From Sediminibacterium salmoneum NBRC 103935 (GTDB lineage: Bacteria > Bacteroidota > Bacteroidia > Chitinophagales > Chitinophagaceae): 64,000 nucleotides of DNA. Within the stretch, counting starts at the first letter, position 1. The number at the start of each line of letters is the position of its first letter. The notes beneath the pieces were generated by a model. That model made no database searches. It had not been told where the DNA came from and worked only from the letters and a program-made list of their open reading frames with translations. Both the position numbers and the translations under genes were made by a program. The DNA lies in contig NZ_KI866530.1 in assembly GCF_000511175.1 (NCBI RefSeq), positions 298,912 through 362,911 of the forward strand, read 5' to 3'. Shown in pieces: positions 1 through 7,894 of the stretch.

Positions 1-47
1 TGAAATTTACCAAGATGCCCAACACCAAATACGCCTACTTTCAACAT
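1..47 (-). CDS. Gfo/Idh/MocA-family oxidoreductase, N-terminal fragment
   Basis: Only the first 15 codons are inside the window; the gene runs off the left edge. The ATG at 47 opens a reading frame MLKVGVFGVGHLGKF, whose GxGxxG pattern is the dinucleotide-binding start of a Rossmann fold. This opening is typical of Gfo/Idh/MocA NAD(P)-dependent sugar or inositol dehydrogenases. It lies 32 bases downstream of the acyl-CoA dehydrogenase stop on the same strand, so it is probably the last visible gene of that operon. Substrate cannot be judged from so short a piece. Confidence 0.6.
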   Translation of the reverse strand, partial: MLKVGVFGVGHLGKF

Positions 48-79
48 AATTTAATAATATAATGCGTAAATATAGCCAA

Positions 80-1885
80 TCAATTGAACAGGTTGAAATT
101 TTGAATGGATGTCAATGCTGATTCATTGGTTAATATTGCAGCACAGGCAGCAGAATGAGGCATTTCGTATTTAAAGTAAAACCGGCAAACGTGAATTTTG
201 CCCTCATAAAAGGCTTTTTGCTCCGCAGACAGGTTTTCGGATGACAGCATTTCCAATGATTTGCTGGCCATTTTAAGCCACTGCCATCCAATTACTGCAT
301 AACCCATCATTTCAAGAAAAACCGATGCATCAGAAAGATACCTGGCTGTATCTCCATCAGTTGCAAAACGTTTCAGTTTATTTAGTACCCATCTGATTCT
401 GGCTACTTCCTGGTCGAGTAGTTCAGCTTCTGCTGACAATTCTTCGGATATTTGTGCTATTGCAATTTCCTTTCTGAATTCTGCAATTAACAATTCTAGG
501 GCCTGACCATTTTCCAAATTAACTTTTCTGCCTAAAAGATCAATAGACTGAATTCCGGTTGTGCCTTCGTATAAAGACATGATTTTTAAATCGCGATAGT
601 GCTGTTGAACAGGAAAGTCTGTTGTGAATCCATATCCTCCCAAAGTTTGAATGGCCAGGGCAGCTGATCTGCTACCTTGTTCTGAAGGGTAAGTTTTGGC
701 TATAGGGGTAAGAATTTCAAGTAACAATTGATAGGACTTCTTTTCTTCTCCTTTACTGGCATGCCATAAGTCGTATAATAAATTGCATTCAAGTCCAAGA
801 GAAAGGGAACCTTCTGCTATGGCTTTTTGCGTTAGCAACATTCTTTGAATGTCTGCATGGTGAATGATCTTTACCGGAGCGGCTTCCGGGTTTTTTTCTC
901 CTGCCTTTCTTCCCTGTGAACGTTCATTTGCGTATTGCAGTGCATACTGATAGGCCGCCATTGCAACAGATGCAGCTGAAAGGCCAACACTGATCCTGGC
1001 TCCATTCATCATTTGAAACATATAATGTAAACCCTTATTGGGTTCGCCAACCAGATATCCGATACAATTATCGTTATCTCCGAATGATAATTGGGTTGTG
1101 GCGTATCCACGTTGTCCCATTTTTTGAAAATCCCCTGCACAATAGACATCATTATAAGTCAAGTTTCCTTCCGGGTCAGGTCTGAACTTTGGAATAATAA
1201 ACAGCGAAATCCCTTTGATTCCTGCAGGTGCCCCTTCTATTCTTGCCAGTGTTAGATGCACAAAATTTTCACAAGCTTCGTGCTGTCCTGCTGAGATGAA
1301 TACTTTTTGTCCTTTAATTAAGTATTCTGATTCAGATTTTTTTTGTGCGCTCGTTGTAATATCTGAGAGTGAACTACCGGCCTGTGGTTCTGTTAATGCC
1401 ATAGTGCCCTGCCATTCACCGGAATAAATTTTGGGAACATACTGTGTTAGTTGTTCAATTGTACCAAAGCTGGTAATTAATGCAGCAGCTCCTACCGATA
1501 GGCCCAGATAGCCCTGCACACCATTATTTGCTGCCTGAAAAATATGATGAGCAGTTCCAAAAATCAACTCAGGTAACTGCATGCCTCCGTGTTCAAAAAT
1601 GGCACTTCCTGCAATCCAACCTTGCTCTGCTGCTGCTGTTATTATTTTTTTTAAGGCAGGATGGGTAATTACTTTTCCATTACCATCATAATAGGCAGGC
1701 TTTTCGTCCATTGCCTTGAAATAAGGAGCCATTTCCTGGTCTGCCAGTAATTTAGCAGACTCAATCATCATCCAGGCCTGTTCTTTATTCAGGTGGGCAA
1801 ATCTTTCGTAACTGAAAAGTTTTTCCAATGGATGAACATGGAATAACAGGAATTTCAACAATTCCATACTGGTATAAGGCAACAT
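80..1885 (-). CDS. Acyl-CoA dehydrogenase with C-terminal extension
   Basis: A 601-residue flavoprotein that should oxidise an acyl-CoA to the trans-2-enoyl-CoA and pass electrons to ETF. The family signature MALTEPQAGSS lies in the middle domain. The second signature, GGYGF followed by YEGTTGIQS, carries the likely catalytic glutamate at about residue 440. At 601 residues it is about 200 longer than short-chain dehydrogenases; the extra part is a C-terminal helical domain as in the longer, AidB-like or very-long-chain types. The start lies one base after the MaoC gene stop, so the two are surely cotranscribed. Chain-length preference cannot be read from the sequence. Confidence 0.93.
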   Translation of the reverse strand: MLPYTSMELLKFLLFHVHPLEKLFSYERFAHLNKEQAWMMIESAKLLADQEMAPYFKAMDEKPAYYDGNGKVITHPALKKIITAAAEQGWIAGSAIFEHGGMQLPELIFGTAHHIFQAANNGVQGYLGLSVGAAALITSFGTIEQLTQYVPKIYSGEWQGTMALTEPQAGSSLSDITTSAQKKSESEYLIKGQKVFISAGQHEACENFVHLTLARIEGAPAGIKGISLFIIPKFRPDPEGNLTYNDVYCAGDFQKMGQRGYATTQLSFGDNDNCIGYLVGEPNKGLHYMFQMMNGARISVGLSAASVAMAAYQYALQYANERSQGRKAGEKNPEAAPVKIIHHADIQRMLLTQKAIAEGSLSLGLECNLLYDLWHASKGEEKKSYQLLLEILTPIAKTYPSEQGSRSAALAIQTLGGYGFTTDFPVQQHYRDLKIMSLYEGTTGIQSIDLLGRKVNLENGQALELLIAEFRKEIAIAQISEELSAEAELLDQEVARIRWVLNKLKRFATDGDTARYLSDASVFLEMMGYAVIGWQWLKMASKSLEMLSSENLSAEQKAFYEGKIHVCRFYFKYEMPHSAACAAILTNESALTSIQNFNLFN

Positions 1886-1886
1886 A

Positions 1887-2351
1887 TTATTGTATTAATG
1901 CAATCAGTTCTGCAACATAGGCTGGTTTATCCTTTCCCTCAATTTCCAGGGTGCAGTCAAGTAAGATTTGTATCGTATTGTTTTCCATCAGCGTAACTTC
2001 TTCTAATTTGGCTTTTAGCCTGACCCTGCTGTCAACAGTTACGGGATGGACAAATCTTAGTTTATTCATCCCATAATTCACAAAGGATTGTATGCCTTTT
2101 ATTTCAACTAGTTTGTAGAGCAGATTAGATAAAAGCGAAAGCGTTAAATAACCGTGAGCAATGATTTTTCCGTCGGGAAGCCACTTTTTTGCTCTTTCTG
2201 TGTCGGTATGTACCCACTGATTGTCACCGGTTAGTGCGGCAAAATCAAAAATCATCTTTTCGTTAATGGTAATCCATTCGCCGGGTCCAATCAGGGCCCC
2301 TTTATAATTGATTAAATCGTTTTTATGCTCTATTGCCAGTTTATTTACCAT
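1887..2351 (-). CDS. MaoC-like (R)-specific enoyl-CoA hydratase
   Basis: A hot-dog fold protein of about 154 residues. The segment FAALTGDNQWVHTD followed by HGYLTLSL is the MaoC/NodN hydratase motif with the catalytic Asp and His. It is expected to hydrate trans-2-enoyl-CoA to (R)-3-hydroxyacyl-CoA, which fits the acyl-CoA dehydrogenase one base downstream. The frame is open up to 2429, but that extension would lie inside the upstream glycosyltransferase. I therefore choose the ATG at 2351, which overlaps the upstream stop by seven bases and gives the normal family N-terminus. The overlap suggests translational coupling. Confidence 0.88.
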   Translation of the reverse strand: MVNKLAIEHKNDLINYKGALIGPGEWITINEKMIFDFAALTGDNQWVHTDTERAKKWLPDGKIIAHGYLTLSLLSNLLYKLVEIKGIQSFVNYGMNKLRFVHPVTVDSRVRLKAKLEEVTLMENNTIQILLDCTLEIEGKDKPAYVAELIALIQ

Positions 2352-3151
2352 CCAATCATTCTTTTTAGTCGTTTCCAGGTTCCTTTCCAAAGCCCTCCAT
2401 CTAACTGAATTCTCCTGTCCGTGGTCCACACAAGAGCTTTGATATTAGTAACATAGTGCAATTTCCCAAATCCCTTCTCTCTCAGTTTGAGTGCCAGCCA
2501 TCCGTCTTCATTGGTTCCTGGAGGATGGTTAAATCCATCCACTTCCAGTCCCTGCTCCCTTCTGAAGCCGGAATTGAAACCATAGGCATTCATGGCTTCA
2601 TCCCTGAACATTTTATTCAGCCATCTCATAAAATCTGCAAAATACTCATAGAAAAAATAGGTAAACCTGCCGGTACTTCCTATAGGAATAAAGGAAAATC
2701 TCCCGTAAACAGAGCATAGCTTTTTATTGGTAGCCAAGGGATTAATCATTTCCTGTATCCAATCTTTGGGGTAGATGGTGTCTGCGTCTGCGTTTAATAT
2801 ATACTTGCCCTTGGCAATGGCCAGTCCTGCATTTCTGGCATTGGTAATACCTTGTTTGGGCTCATTCACACAAGGTATGCCTGTGGCAATAACCATTTCG
2901 GCAGTTCTGTCTTTTGAATTGTTGTTTACAACAATTATTTCAACAGGCCATTGGGTTTCATTATTGCTTAAGGACAGCAGGGTTTGAAGAATATTTTCTT
3001 CTTCATTGTAAGCCGGAATTACAATGGATACTACAGGTGGTTGATTGGCAATTTTGCCGTATCTTTCTCTTATCAGTGCGGTTGTAGCAATCTCTTTGGG
3101 ATTGGTCCTGAATAATTGTTCTATATAAGTGGGGATTGAAATGGGTCTCAT
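2345..3151 (-). CDS. Family 2 glycosyltransferase
   Basis: A 268-residue GT-A enzyme. The N-terminal part has VSIVIPAYNEEENI, the nucleotide-sugar binding strand of GT2 enzymes. NADADT further on is the DxD metal-binding motif, and NEDGWLALKLREKG is the acceptor-site acidic motif. No strong membrane segment is evident, so it is probably cytoplasmic or peripheral. It leads a minus-strand operon with MaoC and acyl-CoA dehydrogenase genes and is divergent from the EPS locus that starts at 3254. It could act on a lipid or on the EPS; the donor and acceptor are unknown. Confidence 0.88.
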   Translation of the reverse strand: MRPISIPTYIEQLFRTNPKEIATTALIRERYGKIANQPPVVSIVIPAYNEEENILQTLLSLSNNETQWPVEIIVVNNNSKDRTAEMVIATGIPCVNEPKQGITNARNAGLAIAKGKYILNADADTIYPKDWIQEMINPLATNKKLCSVYGRFSFIPIGSTGRFTYFFYEYFADFMRWLNKMFRDEAMNAYGFNSGFRREQGLEVDGFNHPPGTNEDGWLALKLREKGFGKLHYVTNIKALVWTTDRRIQLDGGLWKGTWKRLKRMIGW

Positions 3152-3253
3152 GAGGGGGTATAATTGTACTTAGATTGATTTAAATTCTATTAACTTCATT
3201 ACTTATATATTTAAATATATTTAGATTTCTTACATTAGCAAAATTTTAAAAAT

Positions 3254-3649
3254 ATGGCATTCTCAAATTCTGATACTTTAAAAATCGTAGTGGTTGAAGA
3301 CGAGATGACCATGCAGCTGATTTTAAAAAAGTACTTAAGTACGCTATATCAGGTAGAAATTTTTAAAGACGGGGTTGATGCAATGGCTTTTTTACAGCAA
3401 GGAAATGTTCCGGATCTTATTATATCTGACCTGAATACACCTGTGATGGGAGGCCTTGAGTTAACCAGGCAATTAAGAGCAAGTGATTTCTTCAATGCTA
3501 TTCCTATTATCATTTTATCCGGGGAAGAGAGTTCAGAAATGATTATTCAATGTCTTGAGGCAGGAGCAGATGATTATCTGGTAAAACCATTTAATCCCAA
3601 AGAGCTGGAAGCTAGGCTTAGAGTGGTTTTACGCAGAATCAGAAAATAA
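3254..3649 (+). CDS. Stand-alone response-regulator receiver protein
   Basis: A 131-residue protein consisting only of a receiver domain. The acidic pocket is in VVVEDE near the N-terminus, the phospho-acceptor is Asp59 in IISDLNTPVMGG, the Ser is in IILSGEE, and the conserved Lys111 is in YLVKPF. It has no output domain, so it should work by protein-protein contact. It is the first gene of the EPS locus and lies 17 bases before a sugar transferase that carries a receiver-like domain lacking the Asp. That context suggests it regulates polysaccharide initiation. No histidine kinase is encoded nearby. Confidence 0.93.
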   Translation: MAFSNSDTLKIVVVEDEMTMQLILKKYLSTLYQVEIFKDGVDAMAFLQQGNVPDLIISDLNTPVMGGLELTRQLRASDFFNAIPIIILSGEESSEMIIQCLEAGADDYLVKPFNPKELEARLRVVLRRIRK

Positions 3650-3666
3650 TTTCATTAAAAGGGCCA

Positions 3667-4863
3667 ATGAATACAATACTACCCCCCCAGGAGCAGATCA
3701 TCGTTTTTCTTAATTGTGATGACAATATTTTTGAAACTTTTTCGTCGGCCAATTTAGGAGGACGAAGTCTGAAACGTTTTGCCAATCCGCTGCTTTTTTT
3801 TGCCGAATGGGAAAAAAGCAAGTTTAATCTGGTCGCTATCGTTTCACAAAGTGAAGTGTTAGGTATTGGAGGTATTTCGCTGCTTGAAACACTGGTAAAT
3901 AAGAAAAATATCAATGTGCCTTTTTTTCTGGTAAGTCAGCAGTTGAGTGAAAGTACCGTTAGGATGACACTTAAATCAGGGGTTGCTGATGTTTTTAAGC
4001 TTCCAATACAAAAAGAGAATCTGGAAATCAGGATTCCATTTTTAATAGAAAAGTGGAATGACTTAAAGCACGCTAACACCGTATTGGATTTTCATAAATA
4101 TAAAACCCCCTTTATTAAGCGGGTATTTGATATATTCTTTGCCAGTTTGGCTTTGTTACTATTATCGCCACTTTTAATTACAGTTTGTATATTGCTGAAA
4201 CTGGAATCCCGGGGCCCCATATTTTATTACGCACTCAGAGTTGGGTCGGGGTATAGAACGTTTAAGTTTTATAAATTCAGGTCTATGTATGTGAATGCAG
4301 ATAAGCGCCTGAAAGATTTAAAACACCTGAACCAATATGCACCTGCAGCGGATGAAGCCACTACCAATAAAGCAGAGGAAGAGTACTTATGTGATGAATG
4401 TAAAGCAGCGGGAACGGGTTGTAAATTCCCTATTTATTCAGATACCATTCAATGGTGCGAAAAGCAATACAGTGAAAGTAAAAAAGCCAAAGCAGGATCT
4501 GCTTTCTTTAAACTAAAAGATGATCCCAGAATCACCAAAGTGGGTAAATTCATCCGAAACAGCAGTATTGATGAACTTCCGCAACTTTGGAATGTGATTA
4601 TTGGTGATATGAGTATTGTGGGAAACCGCCCTTTGCCGTTGTATGAGGCTGAGAAATTAACAACCGATAAATATGCCATGCGTTTTATGGCACCAGCAGG
4701 TATAACAGGCCTTTGGCAGGTAGAGAAAAGAGGGAAGGGCGAAATGTCCGAAGAGGAAAGGCTTATGCTCGACAATAAATACGCCGAAAACCATAGTTTC
4801 TGGTACGATATCAAGTTGATTCTCAGAACCATACCTGCACTTTTACAAAAAGAATCTGTATAA
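3667..4863 (+). CDS. Pseudo-receiver / polyprenyl-phosphate sugar-1-phosphate transferase fusion
   Basis: A 398-residue protein with two parts. Residues 1-130 have the length and beta/alpha pattern of a receiver domain, including a lysine in VFKLPI near 112, but the phospho-acceptor position (IVSQSEV, about 58-64) has no Asp. From about 145 it is a WcaJ/WbaP-type bacterial sugar transferase: one hydrophobic segment (FFASLALLLLSPLLI), KFRSMYVNAD, the catalytic region SSIDELPQLWNV and GLWQV. Such enzymes start EPS repeat units by moving a sugar-1-phosphate to undecaprenyl phosphate at the inner membrane. An insertion between about 220 and 285 carries four cysteines (242, 245, 252, 264). The length is close to that of WcaJ, but the N-terminus differs. 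Confidence 0.9.
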   Translation: MNTILPPQEQIIVFLNCDDNIFETFSSANLGGRSLKRFANPLLFFAEWEKSKFNLVAIVSQSEVLGIGGISLLETLVNKKNINVPFFLVSQQLSESTVRMTLKSGVADVFKLPIQKENLEIRIPFLIEKWNDLKHANTVLDFHKYKTPFIKRVFDIFFASLALLLLSPLLITVCILLKLESRGPIFYYALRVGSGYRTFKFYKFRSMYVNADKRLKDLKHLNQYAPAADEATTNKAEEEYLCDECKAAGTGCKFPIYSDTIQWCEKQYSESKKAKAGSAFFKLKDDPRITKVGKFIRNSSIDELPQLWNVIIGDMSIVGNRPLPLYEAEKLTTDKYAMRFMAPAGITGLWQVEKRGKGEMSEEERLMLDNKYAENHSFWYDIKLILRTIPALLQKESV

Positions 4864-4966
4864 TCCTGCTGATTTTTCTTTAATTAATTGCTTCATTCCT
4901 GACATTTGAATAAAGTGGGGATATCTAAACCATTGGTTTTAACTATATTATTTATCTTTAATCTTT

Positions 4967-5716
4967 ATGAGAATCATTGGTTTAGATATAAATTACCCTA
5001 AATCCTGCCTTCTGTCAAAAGTGAGTATTTCCTTTGTCAGGAAAAAGCTGTTTTTTTTGCTTTTTTCCTGTGCTTTTTTGTTGGGATCATCCAGGGAAAT
5101 CCAGGCCCAGGAATCTATGATTCCTGAATTGTCTTATCCTTTTCTGGAGAAATTGATTTTTTCTGCCAAGCAAAATTATCCCCTCATGAAAGCCAATTTA
5201 AGAAGGGTAAATGTGGCCAATTATAATCTTCAAAAAGCAAGGCTTTCCTGGTTCGATTTTTTTACTTTATCTGCATTTTATAGCCCCAGTACATCCGTAA
5301 CATTAACCAATGCTACATTAACGGGTGTGCAGATTGGGTTATTTATCAATTTTAGCAATATCATTCAAAAACCAACCGTAATTCGACAAACCCGGGAAGA
5401 GCTGGCTATAGCACAATTAACAGCAGATCAGTATGCAATAACGCTTGAGACAGATGTTAAGAACCGTTATTTCAGGTATATGCAAACACTTTCTGTGTTA
5501 AAAGTTCAGAATCAGAATGCAATAGACATTGAAGCATTATATAAGCAATTGAAGTTTCGGTACGAAAGAGGAGAAGAAACTTTAGAAAACTTTACTAAAG
5601 TAATGATACAGAATGCCGATCAAAGACAAAAAATTATTGATGCTGAAAGTGCTGCCTTGATTGCTAAAAACGCATTGGAAGAATTAGTAGGAAAAAAACT
5701 GGAAGAGATAAAGTAA
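4967..5716 (+). CDS. Half-length TolC-like outer-membrane protein
   Basis: A 249-residue exported protein. A signal peptide (KKLFFLLFSCAFLLG, then AQES) is preceded by about 25 extra residues. An in-frame GTG at 5021 would give a cleaner signal peptide, so that start is possible. The mature part resembles one repeat of the TolC/outer-membrane efflux family: long amphipathic helices (NLRRVNVANYNLQKARLSW; LTADQYAITLETDVKNRY) around a short beta segment. Full TolC proteins are about 430-490 residues with two repeats, so this is about half. Its stop is directly followed by the Wzz-like gene. Inference: it may be the outer-membrane part of EPS export. Confidence 0.75.
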   Translation: MRIIGLDINYPKSCLLSKVSISFVRKKLFFLLFSCAFLLGSSREIQAQESMIPELSYPFLEKLIFSAKQNYPLMKANLRRVNVANYNLQKARLSWFDFFTLSAFYSPSTSVTLTNATLTGVQIGLFINFSNIIQKPTVIRQTREELAIAQLTADQYAITLETDVKNRYFRYMQTLSVLKVQNQNAIDIEALYKQLKFRYERGEETLENFTKVMIQNADQRQKIIDAESAALIAKNALEELVGKKLEEIK

Positions 5717-7879
5717 ATGGAATTACAGAAGTTTTTTTTACTGTTATACAAGAGGAAATATATACTGCTCATTGTTCCAATGATTGCCGTATTTATAACC
5801 TATTTTCTTGTACGAAAGCTTCCGGATACATTTAAGTCAAGGTCCAGAATTTCAACCGGACTGGTAGATCAATCCCAGCAATTTCTTGAAACCAACAAAA
5901 CGCAGGACGAAAATAAAATCTCCCAGCAATTCAGCAACCTGATTGAGATGAACAGGCTGAAGCGAATTTTTGATCAGGTTTCCTTTCAGTTAATGGTTCA
6001 TGATTTAACCAGTGACAAGCCATTCAGACCTCCAAGTAAACTACTTAACGAAATTGGTCCTGAAGCAAGAGCACATGCACTAGAAGTTTTTAAAAAACAT
6101 ATTGTTTCAAAAGAGCCCCTTTCTCTTTTTGATAAAGATCAGTTTGGAATTAATCAACTACTCATTTCAATGGGTTATGATGAACCTACACTTCAGAAAA
6201 AAATTATCATCTATCGGGTTAATAACAGTGACTTTATAGATTTTGAATACGAGTCGGAAAATCCTTTTTTATCGGCATTTGTAATTAATACTTTAATCTC
6301 AGAATTTGTAGACTTCTACAGTAATTACATTAAAGGGAATCAGCAGAAAGCGGTGAATTTTTTGGATATGCTGATGAAGAAAAAGTACGACTCAATGACC
6401 GCTAAAATGCGATTACTGAGAGATTATAAAATTCGTAACAGGGTTTTGAATCTGAATGAACAGGCAAAAAGTTTATACAATCAAATTGCTGATTATGAGT
6501 CAAGGTTGCAAGTTGCCTTGAAAGACGTGGAAGCCTATCAGGGGGCTATCAGGGGAATAGAGAAAAAGTTTAGTCCACAAGACAGGCGATACCTGGAAAG
6601 TGTTGTAGTTGACGTGAATCAGTCGGTTATCGCAACAAGAGACAGATTGAGGCAGGTGACCAATGATTTGGTTAAGAGTAATTTTGATCCCAGAATAAAA
6701 GAGAAACAAGATTCATTGAGAAATGAATTGGAAAGCAAAGTTTTAGAATCTACTGACCGGCTTTTGGTTAGTCCATTGGCAAATAAACAATTGTTGGTTC
6801 AGCAAAAACTAAATCTGGAAATTGCGCTGGATCAGGCCAGAAGCAGTATTGATCCGCTTACCTCTGAACTTAGAAGACTGAATGAAAAGTTTGATATGCT
6901 GGTTCCGCACGAGGCATTGATTCAAAGCTATGAAGGTTCGGTTGATGTTGCAGGAAAGGAATACCTGGATATACAGAATCGGTTTAACCAGACTTCTCTG
7001 GAATCGAGTATGACCGTTCAGCTTCGGCAAATTGAAATGGCCATGCCCGGTCCGGCTCAGCCTTCAAAAAAATTATTGCTAGTAGCACTGGCAGGTATAA
7101 TTAGTTTTGTTTTCTGTTTGGCAGCATTATTTGTAATATTCTATCTGGATGACAGCATTCAGAATGCTACCGAATTGGCTAATAAAACCAATCTTCCTGT
7201 TCTGGCTTATCTGCCTTATATCAATACATCCATGCTCGATTTAACCAACTTGTGGAAGAATGGGGAAGGAAACAGAATAACAATTGCTTTTAAGAATCTG
7301 CTTCGTTCTCTTCGATTTGAAGTTGAGAGAGAAATGGGGAATAAAAAGTTGCTGGTTGTTACCAGCTTAACTGACGGCGAAGGAAAGACCTTAATATCAT
7401 TAGGACTTGCCTATGCTTATTCAATGGTAAACAAGCGGGTTCTTGTAATAGATGGAAATTTTGATCAACCTACTATAAGCGAAACAACAGGCGCCAATAC
7501 TTATTTAGAAGACTATCTTAAAAACAGAATAACGCTGGGCGAAATTGTTAAAGAAGGAAAAATAAGTGTTCTTGGTAACCGTGGCGGTGATACTTCAATT
7601 TTTGAATTTTGTGATGAATCTATTGTAAAGCCAAAGCTTACTTATCTGCGAGATGTATTTGATATTATAATTATTGAAGCACCATCCATGGATAAACTCA
7701 ATAAGTCAAGAGAGTGGGTGGTACTGGCAGAAAAAGTAGTTGCTATTTATGCAGCTGGTACAACAATAAAGAATGGTAAAAAGCAAAGTGTTCAATATCT
7801 CTACGATTTGGGCGATCAGTTTGCAGGCTGGGCATTGAACAAAGTAATTATCAATCGCCTTAACAAGATTCCTAAATAA
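5717..7879 (+). CDS. Wzz/GumC-type chain-length protein with degenerate BY-kinase domain
   Basis: A 720-residue inner-membrane polysaccharide co-polymerase. The first membrane segment is at about 15-33, followed by a long periplasmic coiled-coil region and a second membrane segment at about 450-475. The cytoplasmic domain resembles bacterial tyrosine kinases: a Walker A with GEGKT at 554-558, then VLVIDGN at 575-581 where Walker A' normally has DxD, and IIIIEAP at 650-656 where Walker B normally has Asp. The protein ends in NRLNKIPK with no tyrosine cluster. It probably controls chain length and links to export, while autophosphorylation looks unlikely. Its ATG follows the TolC-like stop with no gap. 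Confidence 0.9.
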   Translation: MELQKFFLLLYKRKYILLIVPMIAVFITYFLVRKLPDTFKSRSRISTGLVDQSQQFLETNKTQDENKISQQFSNLIEMNRLKRIFDQVSFQLMVHDLTSDKPFRPPSKLLNEIGPEARAHALEVFKKHIVSKEPLSLFDKDQFGINQLLISMGYDEPTLQKKIIIYRVNNSDFIDFEYESENPFLSAFVINTLISEFVDFYSNYIKGNQQKAVNFLDMLMKKKYDSMTAKMRLLRDYKIRNRVLNLNEQAKSLYNQIADYESRLQVALKDVEAYQGAIRGIEKKFSPQDRRYLESVVVDVNQSVIATRDRLRQVTNDLVKSNFDPRIKEKQDSLRNELESKVLESTDRLLVSPLANKQLLVQQKLNLEIALDQARSSIDPLTSELRRLNEKFDMLVPHEALIQSYEGSVDVAGKEYLDIQNRFNQTSLESSMTVQLRQIEMAMPGPAQPSKKLLLVALAGIISFVFCLAALFVIFYLDDSIQNATELANKTNLPVLAYLPYINTSMLDLTNLWKNGEGNRITIAFKNLLRSLRFEVEREMGNKKLLVVTSLTDGEGKTLISLGLAYAYSMVNKRVLVIDGNFDQPTISETTGANTYLEDYLKNRITLGEIVKEGKISVLGNRGGDTSIFEFCDESIVKPKLTYLRDVFDIIIIEAPSMDKLNKSREWVVLAEKVVAIYAAGTTIKNGKKQSVQYLYDLGDQFAGWALNKVIINRLNKIPK

Positions 7880-7894
7880 ATTAATTGCTACAAA

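Noticed and set aside
2352-2429. N-terminal extension of the MaoC-like protein
   Set aside because: These codons lie inside the upstream glycosyltransferase and do not match the family start.
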